Assembly: GCA_039815685.1 (NCBI GenBank)
Contig: JBCBYV010000014.1
Coordinates: 1-64,000 of the forward strand
Direction: 5' to 3'
DNA length: 64,000 bases
DNA from: Thermohalobaculum sp039815685
GTDB lineage: Bacteria > Pseudomonadota > Alphaproteobacteria > Rhodobacterales > Rhodobacteraceae
Shown: positions 18,544-26,597 of the stretch, piece by piece
Layout of the letters: each line of letters opens with the position of its first letter
Position numbering within the stretch: the stretch's first letter is position 1
Made by a program: the position numbers and the translations under genes
The notes under the pieces: model-generated
Told to the model about the DNA's origin: nothing
The model's input: only the letters and a program-made list of their open reading frames with translations
Databases searched by the model: none

Positions 18544-18562
18544 ATTTCTCTATGTCGCAGGC

Positions 18563-19471
18563 TCAGGCCGCGCGGCGGGTGCGGAGGACCAGAAAGACAC
18601 CACCGAGAACAGCGAGGGAGGAGAGGATCAGGCGCTGCGTCAGAGGCTCACCGATCAGGACGACGCCGACGGCTGCTGCGATGGCCGGCACGGCAAGCTG
18701 CACCGTGGCAGCCCGCCCCGCGCCAAGCTCCGGCAGCACCGAGTACCAGATGACGTAGCCGAGACCGGAGGCGAGCCCGCCCGAGGCGAGCGCCAGCAGG
18801 AGCCCCGGCAGCGTGACACCAAGCTCAGCAACTGCGGCATAGACGGCGAGAAAGACGATCGCCGCGGGCACGTTCAGGAGAAAGGCGCGGGTCATGGAGA
18901 GGAGCGGCGCGCTCGTGCCCCGGCCCGAGAGCGAGAAGAAACCCCAGGCGATGCCGGCCGCAGCCATCGACGCCGCGGCGAGCGGGTCGGGGGCCGTGGT
19001 GCCCGGGTAGACCAGCCAGACCAGGCCGCCGAGCGCGATGGCGAACCCAGTCCACCCAATCACCCCGAAACGCTCCCCACCGAGCACCGCCGCCGTCAGC
19101 ATCGTGACCTGCACCGCGCCGAAGAGGACGAGCGCACCGAGCCCGGCACCAAGCCGCAGATAGGCGAGCGAGAACCCAGCCATGTAGATGAAGAGCATGG
19201 CGCCCGCGAAGAAATCGCGCCGGGTGAAGGAGAGAAGCGACCCCGCGCCCCCAGCGCCCCCCGCGCCGCCGCCGCGCATTGTGCTGACTGCGACGAGGAC
19301 CAGCGCGCCCGAACCGATACGGAGGATCGTGAAGCTCCCGGCATCGATGCTGCCTGCAACCTCCCCGCCCGCCAGCCCCGGGTTCGGCAGGAGGGCGAGG
19401 CGGCAGAGAATGGAGTTCGCCGCAAATGCCAAGAGCGTAAAGAGGGTGAGCGTCGCGAGCCTGCCCTGCAT
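18563..19471 (-). CDS. EamA/DMT-family exporter
   Basis: The 302-residue protein has about ten hydrophobic helices in the two-EamA-domain layout of drug/metabolite transporters (MLFIYMAGFSLAYLRLGAG, GYVIWYSVLPELGAGRAA near the end of the second half, EPLTQRLILSSLAVLGGVFLVL). It is an inner-membrane exporter of unknown substrate. AGGGAGG about 8 nt before the ATG at 19471 sets the start and rejects a long upstream extension. A Gly-rich loop (RGGGAGGAGGAG) lies near residue 66. Same strand as nrdJ, with 129 bp between them, so nrdJ probably has its own promoter. Confidence 0.88.
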   Translation of the reverse strand: MQGRLATLTLFTLLAFAANSILCRLALLPNPGLAGGEVAGSIDAGSFTILRIGSGALVLVAVSTMRGGGAGGAGGAGSLLSFTRRDFFAGAMLFIYMAGFSLAYLRLGAGLGALVLFGAVQVTMLTAAVLGGERFGVIGWTGFAIALGGLVWLVYPGTTAPDPLAAASMAAAGIAWGFFSLSGRGTSAPLLSMTRAFLLNVPAAIVFLAVYAAVAELGVTLPGLLLALASGGLASGLGYVIWYSVLPELGAGRAATVQLAVPAIAAAVGVVLIGEPLTQRLILSSLAVLGGVFLVLRTRRAA

Positions 19472-19565
19472 TCTGTCGCCTCCCTCTGCCGCACGACCCT
19501 CGGCGGAGGCGCCGGAACGGTCAAGCGCGGGCGGGCTGCGGTAACGATGCGGCGAGCGGCGCGTG

Positions 19566-20471
19566 TTATCGCTTTGCGGGCGTGGGTGGACGGGGACGCT
19601 TCGGCCGGCGCGGTTTGGCAGCACCCTCCTTCGCCGACGACCGCGTGCCGAGCTGGTCGGCCAACACCTTTGCGCGCACCTCTTCGACGGCGCCGGTGGC
19701 AAGATCACCGAGCTGGAACGGCCCGTAGGAGACGCGGATCAGCCGGTTCACCTCGAGCCCGACCTCGGAGAGCGCGCGCCGGATCTCCCGGTTCTTACCC
19801 TCGCGAAGGCCGATCGTGAGCCAGGCATTGGCCCCCTGCTGCCGGTCGAGGCTCACCGTCATCGGCTGGAACCGCTCGCCCTCGACCTCGATCCCCTTCT
19901 CCAGTCGAGCGAGGGCCGCCTCGCTCGGCGCGCCATGCACGCGCACGCGGTACTTTCGAAGCCAGCCGGTCGAGGGAAGCTCGAGCCGTCGCTTTAGCTC
20001 CCCGTCATTGGTGAGGAGCAGGAGACCCTCGGAACTGAGATCGAGCCGTCCGACGCTGACCACACGGGGCAGCTCCGGCGGCAGCCGGTCGAAGACGGTC
20101 GCGCGCCCCTGCTCGTCCCGGGCGGTGGTCACGAGGCCCGAGGGCTTGTGATAGCGCCAGAGCCGCGCGGGCTCCGGTGCGGCAAGCTCCTTGCCATCGA
20201 CCTCGATCCGGTCAGCGAGGGTAACGGTTATCGCCGGCGTCTCGAGCCGCTTGCCGTTGAGACGGACGCGACCCTCCTCGATCATCCGCTCGGCCTCGCG
20301 CCGGGACGCGACACCGGCCCGGGCCATGCGCTTGGCGATGCGCTCGGCACCGTCGCCGGGTGCCTGATCAGGCGCGGCCGGTTGCTTGGGGGCGGGATCG
20401 CCGCGCGCCGGGCGCGTTGGCGTGCGCCCCGGTCTCCGACCGCTCTTCCCTCCACCATCGCCGCGCGCCAT
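19566..20471 (-). CDS. rluB: RluB/RsuA-family 23S/16S rRNA pseudouridine synthase
   Basis: A 301-residue protein. After a basic N-terminal tail, residues about 43-90 form an S4 RNA-binding domain (RIAKRMARAGVASRREAERMIEEGRVRLNG), then the catalytic motif VGRLDLSSEGLLLLTNDG with its nucleophilic aspartate, and GKNREIRRALSEVGLEVNRLIRVSYG near the end. These define the RsuA/RluB/RluE/RluF group. RluB (23S U2605) is the best guess given the Lys/Pro/Arg-rich C-terminal tail. GGAGAG precedes the ATG. Divergent from tadA. Confidence 0.88.
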   Translation of the reverse strand: MARGDGGGKSGRRPGRTPTRPARGDPAPKQPAAPDQAPGDGAERIAKRMARAGVASRREAERMIEEGRVRLNGKRLETPAITVTLADRIEVDGKELAAPEPARLWRYHKPSGLVTTARDEQGRATVFDRLPPELPRVVSVGRLDLSSEGLLLLTNDGELKRRLELPSTGWLRKYRVRVHGAPSEAALARLEKGIEVEGERFQPMTVSLDRQQGANAWLTIGLREGKNREIRRALSEVGLEVNRLIRVSYGPFQLGDLATGAVEEVRAKVLADQLGTRSSAKEGAAKPRRPKRPRPPTPAKR

Positions 20472-20536
20472 GACGCTCTCCTTCGTGCCTGCCGGGGCCT
20501 TGGACCCTGCGGCGCGCTGTGGTCAAGCTCTGCGCC

Positions 20537-21001
20537 ATGTCGTTCACGAGCCATATGGACCGGGCACTTGCCGAAGCCATCGCCGCCGCGGAGCGGGGCG
20601 AGGCGCCGGTCGGAGCCGCGCTTGTCGCACCGGACGGTCGGCTGCTCGCGGCGGATGGCAATCGGATGCGGGAGCGCTTTGACCCCACGGCCCATGCTGA
20701 GATGAACGTCATCCGCGCGGCTGCCCGTGCGCTCGGTCAGGAGCGGCTGACGGGCTGCGACCTCTATGTGACGCTCGAACCCTGCCCGATGTGCGCGGGC
20801 GCGATCGCCCACGCCCGCATTGCACGGCTCTACTACGGCGCCGACGACCCGAAGGGCGGCGGCGTTGCCCATGGTGCCCGCGTCTTCGCCCAAGCGACCT
20901 GCAACCACCGCCCGGAGGTCTATGGCGGGATCGGCGAGCGTGCCTCGGCCGAGTTGCTCCGCGCCTTCTTCGCCGCGCGCAGATCCGCAGGGTCGGACTG
21001 A
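20537..21001 (+). CDS. tadA: tRNA-specific adenosine deaminase (TadA-type nucleoside deaminase)
   Basis: The 154-residue cytidine-deaminase-fold enzyme has the zinc site HAEMNVIR (His53, Glu55) and EPCPMCAGAI (Cys83, Cys86), plus the TadA-like GARVFAQATCNHRPEVYGG region. TadA converts A34 to inosine in tRNA-Arg(ACG). The ATG at 20537 is preferred over a GTG at 20519. It has only a weak ribosome site. Divergent from rluB, the start codons being about 65 bp apart. Confidence 0.88.
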   Translation: MSFTSHMDRALAEAIAAAERGEAPVGAALVAPDGRLLAADGNRMRERFDPTAHAEMNVIRAAARALGQERLTGCDLYVTLEPCPMCAGAIAHARIARLYYGADDPKGGGVAHGARVFAQATCNHRPEVYGGIGERASAELLRAFFAARRSAGSD

Positions 21002-21093
21002 ACCAGATCGAGGCAGCGCCCCTCGCGATCAGCGCATCCTGCAGGCAAGGCCCCGCAAAGGTGGCGAGGCCCGGGCCACGCGAGGAGGCTATG

Positions 21094-21405
21094 ATGACGG
21101 ATACGAACCACGAGTCGCAGCTTCTTTCGCGCCGGGCGGAGCTGATGGCGCGCCTCGAGAGCGTCGAGCACGACCTCGACCAACCCGGCAACAAGGACAT
21201 CGAAGACCAGGCGACCGAGCGCGAGGACGACGAGGTGCTGGAGGGCCTCGGCAATGCGGGGCTCGCGGAGCTGCGCAAGATCGAGGCTGCACTGAAGCGG
21301 ATCGAGGATGGCAGCTACGGCACCTGCGCCGCCTGCCACGAAGCGATTTCCGAGGAGCGCCTGACCGCCGTGCCCTACGCGACCCGCTGCCGCCTCTGCG
21401 CATAG
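21094..21405 (+). CDS. DksA/TraR-family C4 zinc-finger protein
   Basis: A 103-residue protein with an N-terminal coiled-coil region (residues 8-72, ending in LAELRKIEAALKRIEDGSYG) and a C4 zinc finger (Cys78, Cys81, Cys99, Cys102; GTCAACHEAISEERLTAVPYATRCRLC). It is shorter than canonical DksA (about 150) and may bind the RNA polymerase secondary channel. The start at 21094 is the second of two tandem ATGs, placed 5 nt after GAGGAGG. It follows tadA by 92 bp on the same strand. Confidence 0.85.
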   Translation: MTDTNHESQLLSRRAELMARLESVEHDLDQPGNKDIEDQATEREDDEVLEGLGNAGLAELRKIEAALKRIEDGSYGTCAACHEAISEERLTAVPYATRCRLCA

Positions 21406-21670
21406 GGGCGACACCGTCGGGGGGGGGCATCGCGCGGTTTCCGATCTCCTGACCCGCTCCGCAGGCTCGCAGTGCGAGGCGCCGTCAATTCGGCACCGAC
21501 AGTCTCATCTACATCGCTGCGATAATTGCCGGGCCAGCGCCCGTTCGGATCATCGGCACGCAGGAAGTCCCACAGACTTGCGAACGAGGAGTGGCCCCGA
21601 CGCACAACGCAGTCTGGAGGCGAACGAGACTGCGCTAGCGGTTTGCCTGAAACGGAAGAGACCATTGGGG

Positions 21671-21700
21671 GTCATGCCCGGGCTTTACCCGAGGATCCAC
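21671..21700. repeat. Interspersed palindromic repeat, copy 2
   Basis: GTCATGCCCGGGCTTTACCC followed by GAGGATCCAC matches the 15511 copy at most positions (GGGCTTGACCCGA core) but with an imperfect stem. Confidence 0.5.
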
Positions 21701-21736
21701 AGAGCATCATGACTACAATCGCTTGCAGCGGTTTGG

Positions 21737-21759
21737 ATTGCCGGATCGAGTCCGGCAAT
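21737..21759. repeat. Interspersed palindromic repeat, copy 3
   Basis: ATTGCCGGA and TCCGGCAAT form a perfect 9-bp stem around TCGAG, followed by GA. It lies about 35 bp from copy 2 and resembles the hairpin at 48796-48828 read on the minus strand. Confidence 0.6.
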
Positions 21760-21876
21760 GAACGCCACGAGTGTCTCGGCCGAACCACAGGCACACCGTT
21801 CAGACGGCTCAGTTAAGTCTGTTTTCTAGCAGGCGCCTATGAGTGATCGCAGCGGATCGCGGAAAACCCGACACAC

Positions 21877-22992
21877 TCAACGTTGGCCGGTGCGGGCGCC
21901 GTGGAAGAGCTGTTTCAGCTCTCGCGGTTGGCTTCGCCAGTACTGCTTCGGAGCAGCGACGCTCGCGCCGAGCTTCGCCGCTGCGTGCCAGGGCCAGCGG
22001 GGGTTGTAGAGCATCGCTCGGGCGAGGGCGATTGCATCGGCCTGCCCGTTTGCGACGATCTCCTCCGCCTGCTCGGGCTCGGTGATCAGGCCCACGGCGA
22101 TCGTCGGCAGCCCCGCCTCGGCCTTCACGCGATCGGCGAACGGCACCTGATAGCCGGGGCCGAGGGCGATCTTCTGCTCGGGCGAGACGCCGCCGGAACT
22201 CACATGGATTGCCGCCGCACCTCGCGCGGCCAGCTCCTTCGTCAACGCTACGCTGTCCTCGATATCCCACCCGCCGTCGACCCAGTCGGAGGCTGAGATG
22301 CGGGTCCAGACCGGGCGATGCCCCGGGAAGGCGGCGCGCACGGCCTCGAATATCTCGAGCGGGAAGCGCATCCGCCCCTCGCGGCTGCCGCCATAGGCAT
22401 CGTTGCGCTTGTTCGCGATGGGCGAGAGGAACTGGTGGAAGAGGTAGCCATGGGCGAAGTGAAGCTCGATCGCGTCGATGCCGAGCCGGGCAGCACGCCT
22501 GGCTGCGGCGACGAAATCCCCCTTCACCTTCTCGAGCCCGACCTCGTCGAGTGCGAGGGGCGCCTCCTCCCCCGCCCCATGCGGCAGGGCTGAGGATGAC
22601 ACGGTGCGCCATCCATGCGGTGTGGCCGCCGGGATCTGAATGCCCCCCTCCCATGGCGGCAGGCTCGATCCCTTTCGCCCGGCATGGGCGAGTTGAATCG
22701 CGACCGGGATATCGGAATGCACGCGTATCCCCGCCAGCACCTTCGCGAGCGCCGCCTCGTTCTCATCCGACCAGAGGCCAAGATCCCAGGCCGTGATGCC
22801 CGCCTCAGCGCTCACCCCCGTCGCTTCCAGTATCAGGAGCCCAGCCCCCGAGAGCGACAGGCTGCCGAGATGCATCATGTGCCAGTCCGTCGCCGAGCCG
22901 TTCTGGGCGGAGTATTGGCACATTGGCGCGATGATGATGCGGTTCTCGAGGCGGAGACCGCCGAGGTCCAGGGGCTCGAAGAGCTTGCTCAT
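21877..22992 (-). CDS. NADH:flavin oxidoreductase (Old Yellow Enzyme, YqjM-like)
   Basis: The 371-residue TIM-barrel flavoprotein starts with SKLFEPLDLGGLRLENRIIIAPMCQYSAQ, has QLAHAGRKGSS, the active-site ELHFAHGYLFHQFLSP, NKRNDAYGGSREGRMRFPLE, and a C-terminal FMN-phosphate region (VGLITEPEQAEEIVANGQADAIALARAML). The YqjM subgroup reduces activated C=C bonds of enones with NADPH. The start at 22992 is supported by AAGGA about 9 nt upstream. It follows the LysR gene by 73 bp on the same strand, so the regulator and the ene-reductase are probably cotranscribed. Confidence 0.92.
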   Translation of the reverse strand: MSKLFEPLDLGGLRLENRIIIAPMCQYSAQNGSATDWHMMHLGSLSLSGAGLLILEATGVSAEAGITAWDLGLWSDENEAALAKVLAGIRVHSDIPVAIQLAHAGRKGSSLPPWEGGIQIPAATPHGWRTVSSSALPHGAGEEAPLALDEVGLEKVKGDFVAAARRAARLGIDAIELHFAHGYLFHQFLSPIANKRNDAYGGSREGRMRFPLEIFEAVRAAFPGHRPVWTRISASDWVDGGWDIEDSVALTKELAARGAAAIHVSSGGVSPEQKIALGPGYQVPFADRVKAEAGLPTIAVGLITEPEQAEEIVANGQADAIALARAMLYNPRWPWHAAAKLGASVAAPKQYWRSQPRELKQLFHGARTGQR

Positions 22993-23065
22993 GGGGAGGA
23001 GTCCTTTCGCGAGGCGCGTTTCGGCGCAGCTATGCCCTGCGTGCGCGTTGGCAAGCCGCAGCACC

Positions 23066-23965
23066 TCAAGGCTCAATTGCGGGCGGCGCAAGGATCGCGG
23101 CAAAGGGCGCGGCCGAGGGGGCGAGGTAGCAGAGCTCGAACTCCATCGGCGTGAGGCGGAGGAGCGGGCCCGGCACGATGCGTTCGAGCCGCCCTTCGGC
23201 CACTTCGTCCGCCACCAGCCGGTCGGGCAATGTGCCGATGCCGAAGCCCGCGCGCGCAAGATGCGTCATGGTTGCGAGCGAGGACGAGCCGTGCAGCACC
23301 GGCGCCGGCGCCCCTGGTACGGTCAGCAGTCTGAGCACTTCGCGCGCGGGCGGCGTGCGCCGGGCAAAGGTGATCACGGCAAGGTCACGCGCCGCCAGCA
23401 CATCGAGGAAAGCGGCCGGCTCCAGCGGCCCGAGGCGATGGGGGAGCAGACCGGGGGCGGCGTACCAGCCGAGGCTCACCCGCTCGATGGGTTGCGATGG
23501 CGCCCCGCCCGGCACCCATTGGCGCAGCAGAAGCGCGATGTCGATGGCATCCTCGGTCAGGGCGCGCTGCAGGTCCTCTGAGACATCCACCGAGAGTTCG
23601 AGCCGTATCTTCGGCGCGGCCTCGCGCAGACGTTCCAGAAGCTGCGGCAGGGCGGAGTGAACGATCGTCTCCGCCACGCCTATGCGCAGCGTGCCCTCCA
23701 TCCCTTCCCCGGCCGACAGCTCCGCCGCGATGCTGTCGCGCAGATCGAGGAGCAGGTTGGCCCGTTCGAGAAAGCGCCGCCCCTCCGGCGCAAGCCGCGC
23801 ACCGCGCCGCGACCGGTCGAAGAGGACAAGGCCGAGCGTCTCCTCGAGATGCGAGATTCGCTCCGACACCGCGGAGGGTGCAACCTTCAGCACTTCAGCC
23901 GCCGCCCGAAATCCTCCGGCACGGGCGATTTCGCGCACGATCTCCGCATCCCTCAGTCCGAACAT
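23066..23965 (-). CDS. LysR-family transcriptional regulator
   Basis: The 299-residue protein has an N-terminal winged helix (FRAAAEVLKVAPSAVSERISHLEETLGLVLFDRSRRGARLAPEG) and a LysR substrate-binding domain with two subdomains. The ATG at 23965 is preferred because GGAAGG sits 5-6 nt before it, overlapping the in-frame ATG at 23980, which has no ribosome site. It diverges from the DUF1445-TRAP operon, over a perfect inverted repeat (23983-24001), the usual arrangement for a LysR regulator of the neighbouring operon. A third copy of the half-site covers its own start codon, suggesting autoregulation. Confidence 0.9.
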   Translation of the reverse strand: MFGLRDAEIVREIARAGGFRAAAEVLKVAPSAVSERISHLEETLGLVLFDRSRRGARLAPEGRRFLERANLLLDLRDSIAAELSAGEGMEGTLRIGVAETIVHSALPQLLERLREAAPKIRLELSVDVSEDLQRALTEDAIDIALLLRQWVPGGAPSQPIERVSLGWYAAPGLLPHRLGPLEPAAFLDVLAARDLAVITFARRTPPAREVLRLLTVPGAPAPVLHGSSSLATMTHLARAGFGIGTLPDRLVADEVAEGRLERIVPGPLLRLTPMEFELCYLAPSAAPFAAILAPPAIEP

Positions 23966-23982
23966 CGCTACCTTCCCCATAG

Positions 23983-24001
23983 TGTTCGGTTTAGCCGAAC
24001 A
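23983..24001. promoter_or_regulatory. Candidate LysR operator (inverted repeat)
   Basis: TGTTCGG-TTTAG-CCGAACA is a perfect 7-bp inverted repeat containing the T-N11-A signature of LysR sites, 18 nt upstream of the LysR start codon and about 75 bp from the DUF1445 start. The half-site TGTTCGG occurs again on the minus strand at 23964-23958, overlapping the LysR start codon. Confidence 0.6.
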
Positions 24002-24074
24002 TATTGATCATCATTTGATCGATTGACGATGACAACAATCTCTGGTGGCGTGTCTTCGTACGGAGGTTGAAGCC

Positions 24075-24893
24075 ATGGCCGGCAGAACGCCCGACGAGAT
24101 CGCCACGGATGCCCGGTCCTTCCGCAAGCGTGTGCGGAGCGGCGAGTGGAAAGGCCCCACCACCGGCGCCGCGCATGGCGCGCTGCAGGCGAACCTCGCG
24201 GTCATGCCGGCCTCCCATGCCGAGGCCTTCGAGACGTTCTGCCACCTGAACCCTCGACCCTGCCCCCTGCTGGGCCGCACCGCGCCTGGGCGCCGGGAGA
24301 TCCCGGAACTTGCCCACGACCTCGACATCGCGCGTGACGTACCGGCCTACCGCGTGCTCCGTCACGGCGCCCCGGCCGAAAAGCTCGATACGCTTGAGCC
24401 GATCTGGGCGGATCAGACCGTGGTCTTTGCCATCGGCTGCTCGTTCTCCTTCGAAGCGGCGATGGAAGGGGCCGGCATTCCGGTGCGTCACTGGCAGCGT
24501 CGGGCGAACGTCCCGATGTATCTCTCGAACATCGACACGAAGCCCTCGGGGCCCTTCGGCGGCAAGATGGTCGTGAGCATGCGCGGCGTGCCCGCGGACC
24601 GAGCAAGTGAGCTACAGGCGCTCTGCTCCCGTTTCCCCTTTGCCCACGGCGCGCCGGTGCATATCGGCGACCCGGCGGAGATCGGGATCACAGACATCGC
24701 AAAGCCGGATTTTGGCGATGACCCATACGTGGAGGAGGGCGACGTGCTCGCCTTCTGGGCCTGCGGGGTGACGGCGCAGATCGCGCTTCGCCACGCGCGC
24801 TTGACCCTCGCTGCCGCGCATGAACCCGGCCACATGCTGGTGACGGACCTTGATGCCTCGGCGCCGGGCCTCGCCGCCTGGGCCGCTGCCTGA
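24075..24893 (+). CDS. DUF1445 family (YcsI/D-glutamate cyclase-like, putative hydro-lyase)
   Basis: The 272-residue product has the family signature: an N-terminal RTPDEIATDARSFRKRVRSGEW segment, CHLNPRPCPLLG, the conserved GCSFSFEAAMEGAGIPVRHW stretch, and GDVLAFWACGVTAQIAL. The mammalian homologue DGLUCY converts D-glutamate to 5-oxo-D-proline; most bacterial members have no known substrate. GGAGG precedes the ATG at 24075. It is the first gene of the TRAP operon, 63 bp ahead of dctP, so it probably acts on the imported compound or a derivative. Confidence 0.82.
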   Translation: MAGRTPDEIATDARSFRKRVRSGEWKGPTTGAAHGALQANLAVMPASHAEAFETFCHLNPRPCPLLGRTAPGRREIPELAHDLDIARDVPAYRVLRHGAPAEKLDTLEPIWADQTVVFAIGCSFSFEAAMEGAGIPVRHWQRRANVPMYLSNIDTKPSGPFGGKMVVSMRGVPADRASELQALCSRFPFAHGAPVHIGDPAEIGITDIAKPDFGDDPYVEEGDVLAFWACGVTAQIALRHARLTLAAAHEPGHMLVTDLDASAPGLAAWAAA

Positions 24894-24956
24894 CGTCCCG
24901 CCGCGTGGCGGCCCCCGCCTGCCGACGAATGAAAAGAAGAGACGAGGAGAGTATCA

Positions 24957-25997
24957 ATGACCACCCGCCTTATCGCCTCCGCCGCCACGGCCCTCGCGCT
25001 CGCCGCCACTGCGGCACCCGCGGCCGAGACATTCTCGGTCGTCGGCAGCTGGTCGTCCCTGCCGCTCTACAACGACTACGAGGCGCCCTTCTGGACGACG
25101 CAGCTGCCCGAGGCGTCGGGCGGCAACATCGCCGTCGAAATGACCACCTTCAACCAGATGGGCGTCAAGGGCGGCGACGTCTTCCGCCTGCTCAATGACG
25201 GCGTCTTCGACGTGGGCATGACCGTGGCGGACTATACGGTCGGCGACGCGCCGGAACTCGAAGGCCTCGATGTGCCCCTGATCGCCACCGATGCGGCCAC
25301 GGCGCGCAAGGCCGTGGATGCAGCGCGCCCCATGGTGGCGGACATCATGGAGCAGTCCTTCGGGGCCAAGATGCTCGCGATTGCGCCCTACCCGCCGCAG
25401 ATCATCTTCTGCAAGCCGGAGGTGTCGAAGCTCAGCGACCTTCAGGGGCTGAAGATCCGCGGCTCGGGCCGGATGACAACGAAACTTCTTGAGGCGCTCG
25501 GCGCCGAGGGCGTCAATGTCGGCTTCTCCGAGGTGCCGGGCGCGCTCCAGCGCGGCGTCGTGGACTGCGCGATCACCGGTTCCGGCTCGGGCTACAACGC
25601 CGGCTGGCACGAGGTGACAACGCATGTGATGCCCCTGCCGCTCGGTGGCTGGGACCCGGTCGTGACCGCCATGAACCTCGACCGCTGGAACAGCCTCGAC
25701 GCCGAGACGCAGGCGCTCATCCAGAAGGAGATCGCCGAGAAGTTCGAGACGCCCGCCTGGGAGACCGCGGCTGCGAGCCTCGAGACCGATCTCGACTGCC
25801 TCACCGGCCGGGCCGACTGCCCGATGGGCGACCCCGCCTCGATGACCCTAGTGCCGGTCACGGCCGAGGACGAGGCGACGGCGCGCGAGATCCTGGTCGG
25901 TACCGTGCTACCGGACTGGGCCGAGCGGGCGGGCGGCGACTGGAAGACCCGCTGGAACGAGAGCGTCGGCGCTGCGACCGGCGTGGCCATTCCCTAA
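24957..25997 (+). CDS. dctP: TRAP transporter solute-binding protein (DctP-type)
   Basis: A 346-residue periplasmic receptor with a signal peptide (IASAATALALAATAAPAAE). DctP features include SKLSDLQGLKIRGSGRMTTKLLEALGAEGVN, the signature block whose arginine binds carboxylates, and SEVPGALQRGVVDCAITG. It is the first component of a TRAP uptake system whose other parts follow at 26007 and 26594. GAGGAG precedes the ATG. The last third has an acidic stretch with two Cys (CLTGRADC). The ligand is a small carboxylate, unidentified. Confidence 0.92.
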   Translation: MTTRLIASAATALALAATAAPAAETFSVVGSWSSLPLYNDYEAPFWTTQLPEASGGNIAVEMTTFNQMGVKGGDVFRLLNDGVFDVGMTVADYTVGDAPELEGLDVPLIATDAATARKAVDAARPMVADIMEQSFGAKMLAIAPYPPQIIFCKPEVSKLSDLQGLKIRGSGRMTTKLLEALGAEGVNVGFSEVPGALQRGVVDCAITGSGSGYNAGWHEVTTHVMPLPLGGWDPVVTAMNLDRWNSLDAETQALIQKEIAEKFETPAWETAAASLETDLDCLTGRADCPMGDPASMTLVPVTAEDEATAREILVGTVLPDWAERAGGDWKTRWNESVGAATGVAIP

Positions 25998-26006
25998 GCC
26001 CGAGCG

Positions 26007-26597
26007 GTGACCGCCGAACGGACCCTTGCCGCCCTGCGCCGCGTGAATGCCGGCGTGGGGCTTGGCTGCGGGCTGGTGCTGCTCGCCGCCTGCGCCTTCA
26101 TCCTGCTCGAGATCGTGATGCGCCGGGTCGCCTTCGGCATCTTCGGCGGCACGGACGAGATCTCGGGCTACGTGATGGCTGGGGTCGCGAGCTTCGCTGC
26201 CGGCTATGCGCTGGTCGAGCGCGCCCATATTCGCATCGACATCCTGCACCGCCGACTGCCGGCGGTGGCGCGGACGCTACTCGACATCCTGAGCCTCGGC
26301 GGTCTCTTTGCGGTATCGCTCACGCTCCTCTACCACGGCGGCGGGGTCCTCTCGAAGTCGCTGAGTGCCGGATCGACCGCCAACACGCCGCTCGAGACAC
26401 CGCTCTGGATACCCCAGCTCATCTGGCTCCTCGGCTGGGTATGGTTCGCGGTCGCGGCACTGGTGCTGCTCGTTCTCACCATTCGCTTCGCGCTCTCGGC
26501 CGACTGGTCGAACGCCGCCGCGCTGGCGGCGCCCGAGACCGACGAAAGCGCGGTCGAGACTGCGTTGAACGAAGAAGAGGGGCGGCGGACGACATGA
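26007..26597 (+). CDS. dctQ: TRAP transporter small permease (DctQ-type)
   Basis: A 196-residue protein with four membrane helices, the usual DctQ length and layout; helix 2/3 motif GYALVERAHIRIDILHRRLP is characteristic. It starts with GTG at 26007 and its stop overlaps the dctM start (ATGA), so translation is coupled. The ribosome site is weak. Confidence 0.9.
   Translation: MTAERTLAALRRVNAGVGLGCGLVLLAACAFILLEIVMRRVAFGIFGGTDEISGYVMAGVASFAAGYALVERAHIRIDILHRRLPAVARTLLDILSLGGLFAVSLTLLYHGGGVLSKSLSAGSTANTPLETPLWIPQLIWLLGWVWFAVAALVLLVLTIRFALSADWSNAAALAAPETDESAVETALNEEEGRRTT

Larger units (their letters stand above)
21406..21876. other. Intergenic region with two palindromic repeats
   Basis: About 470 bp between the DksA-like gene and the Old Yellow Enzyme gene, which converge. 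A run of nine G is at 21419-21427. Two palindromic repeat copies are at 21671-21700 and 21737-21759. A minus-strand open frame at 21375-21665 contains the stretch SLWDFLRADDPNGRWPGNYR but has no ribosome site or recognised domain, and I do not call it a gene. Confidence 0.5.

Noticed and set aside
21375..21665. Minus-strand open frame with SLWDFLRADDPNGRW
   Set aside because: No ribosome site, no recognised domain, and it runs into the DksA-like gene; it is more likely non-coding.
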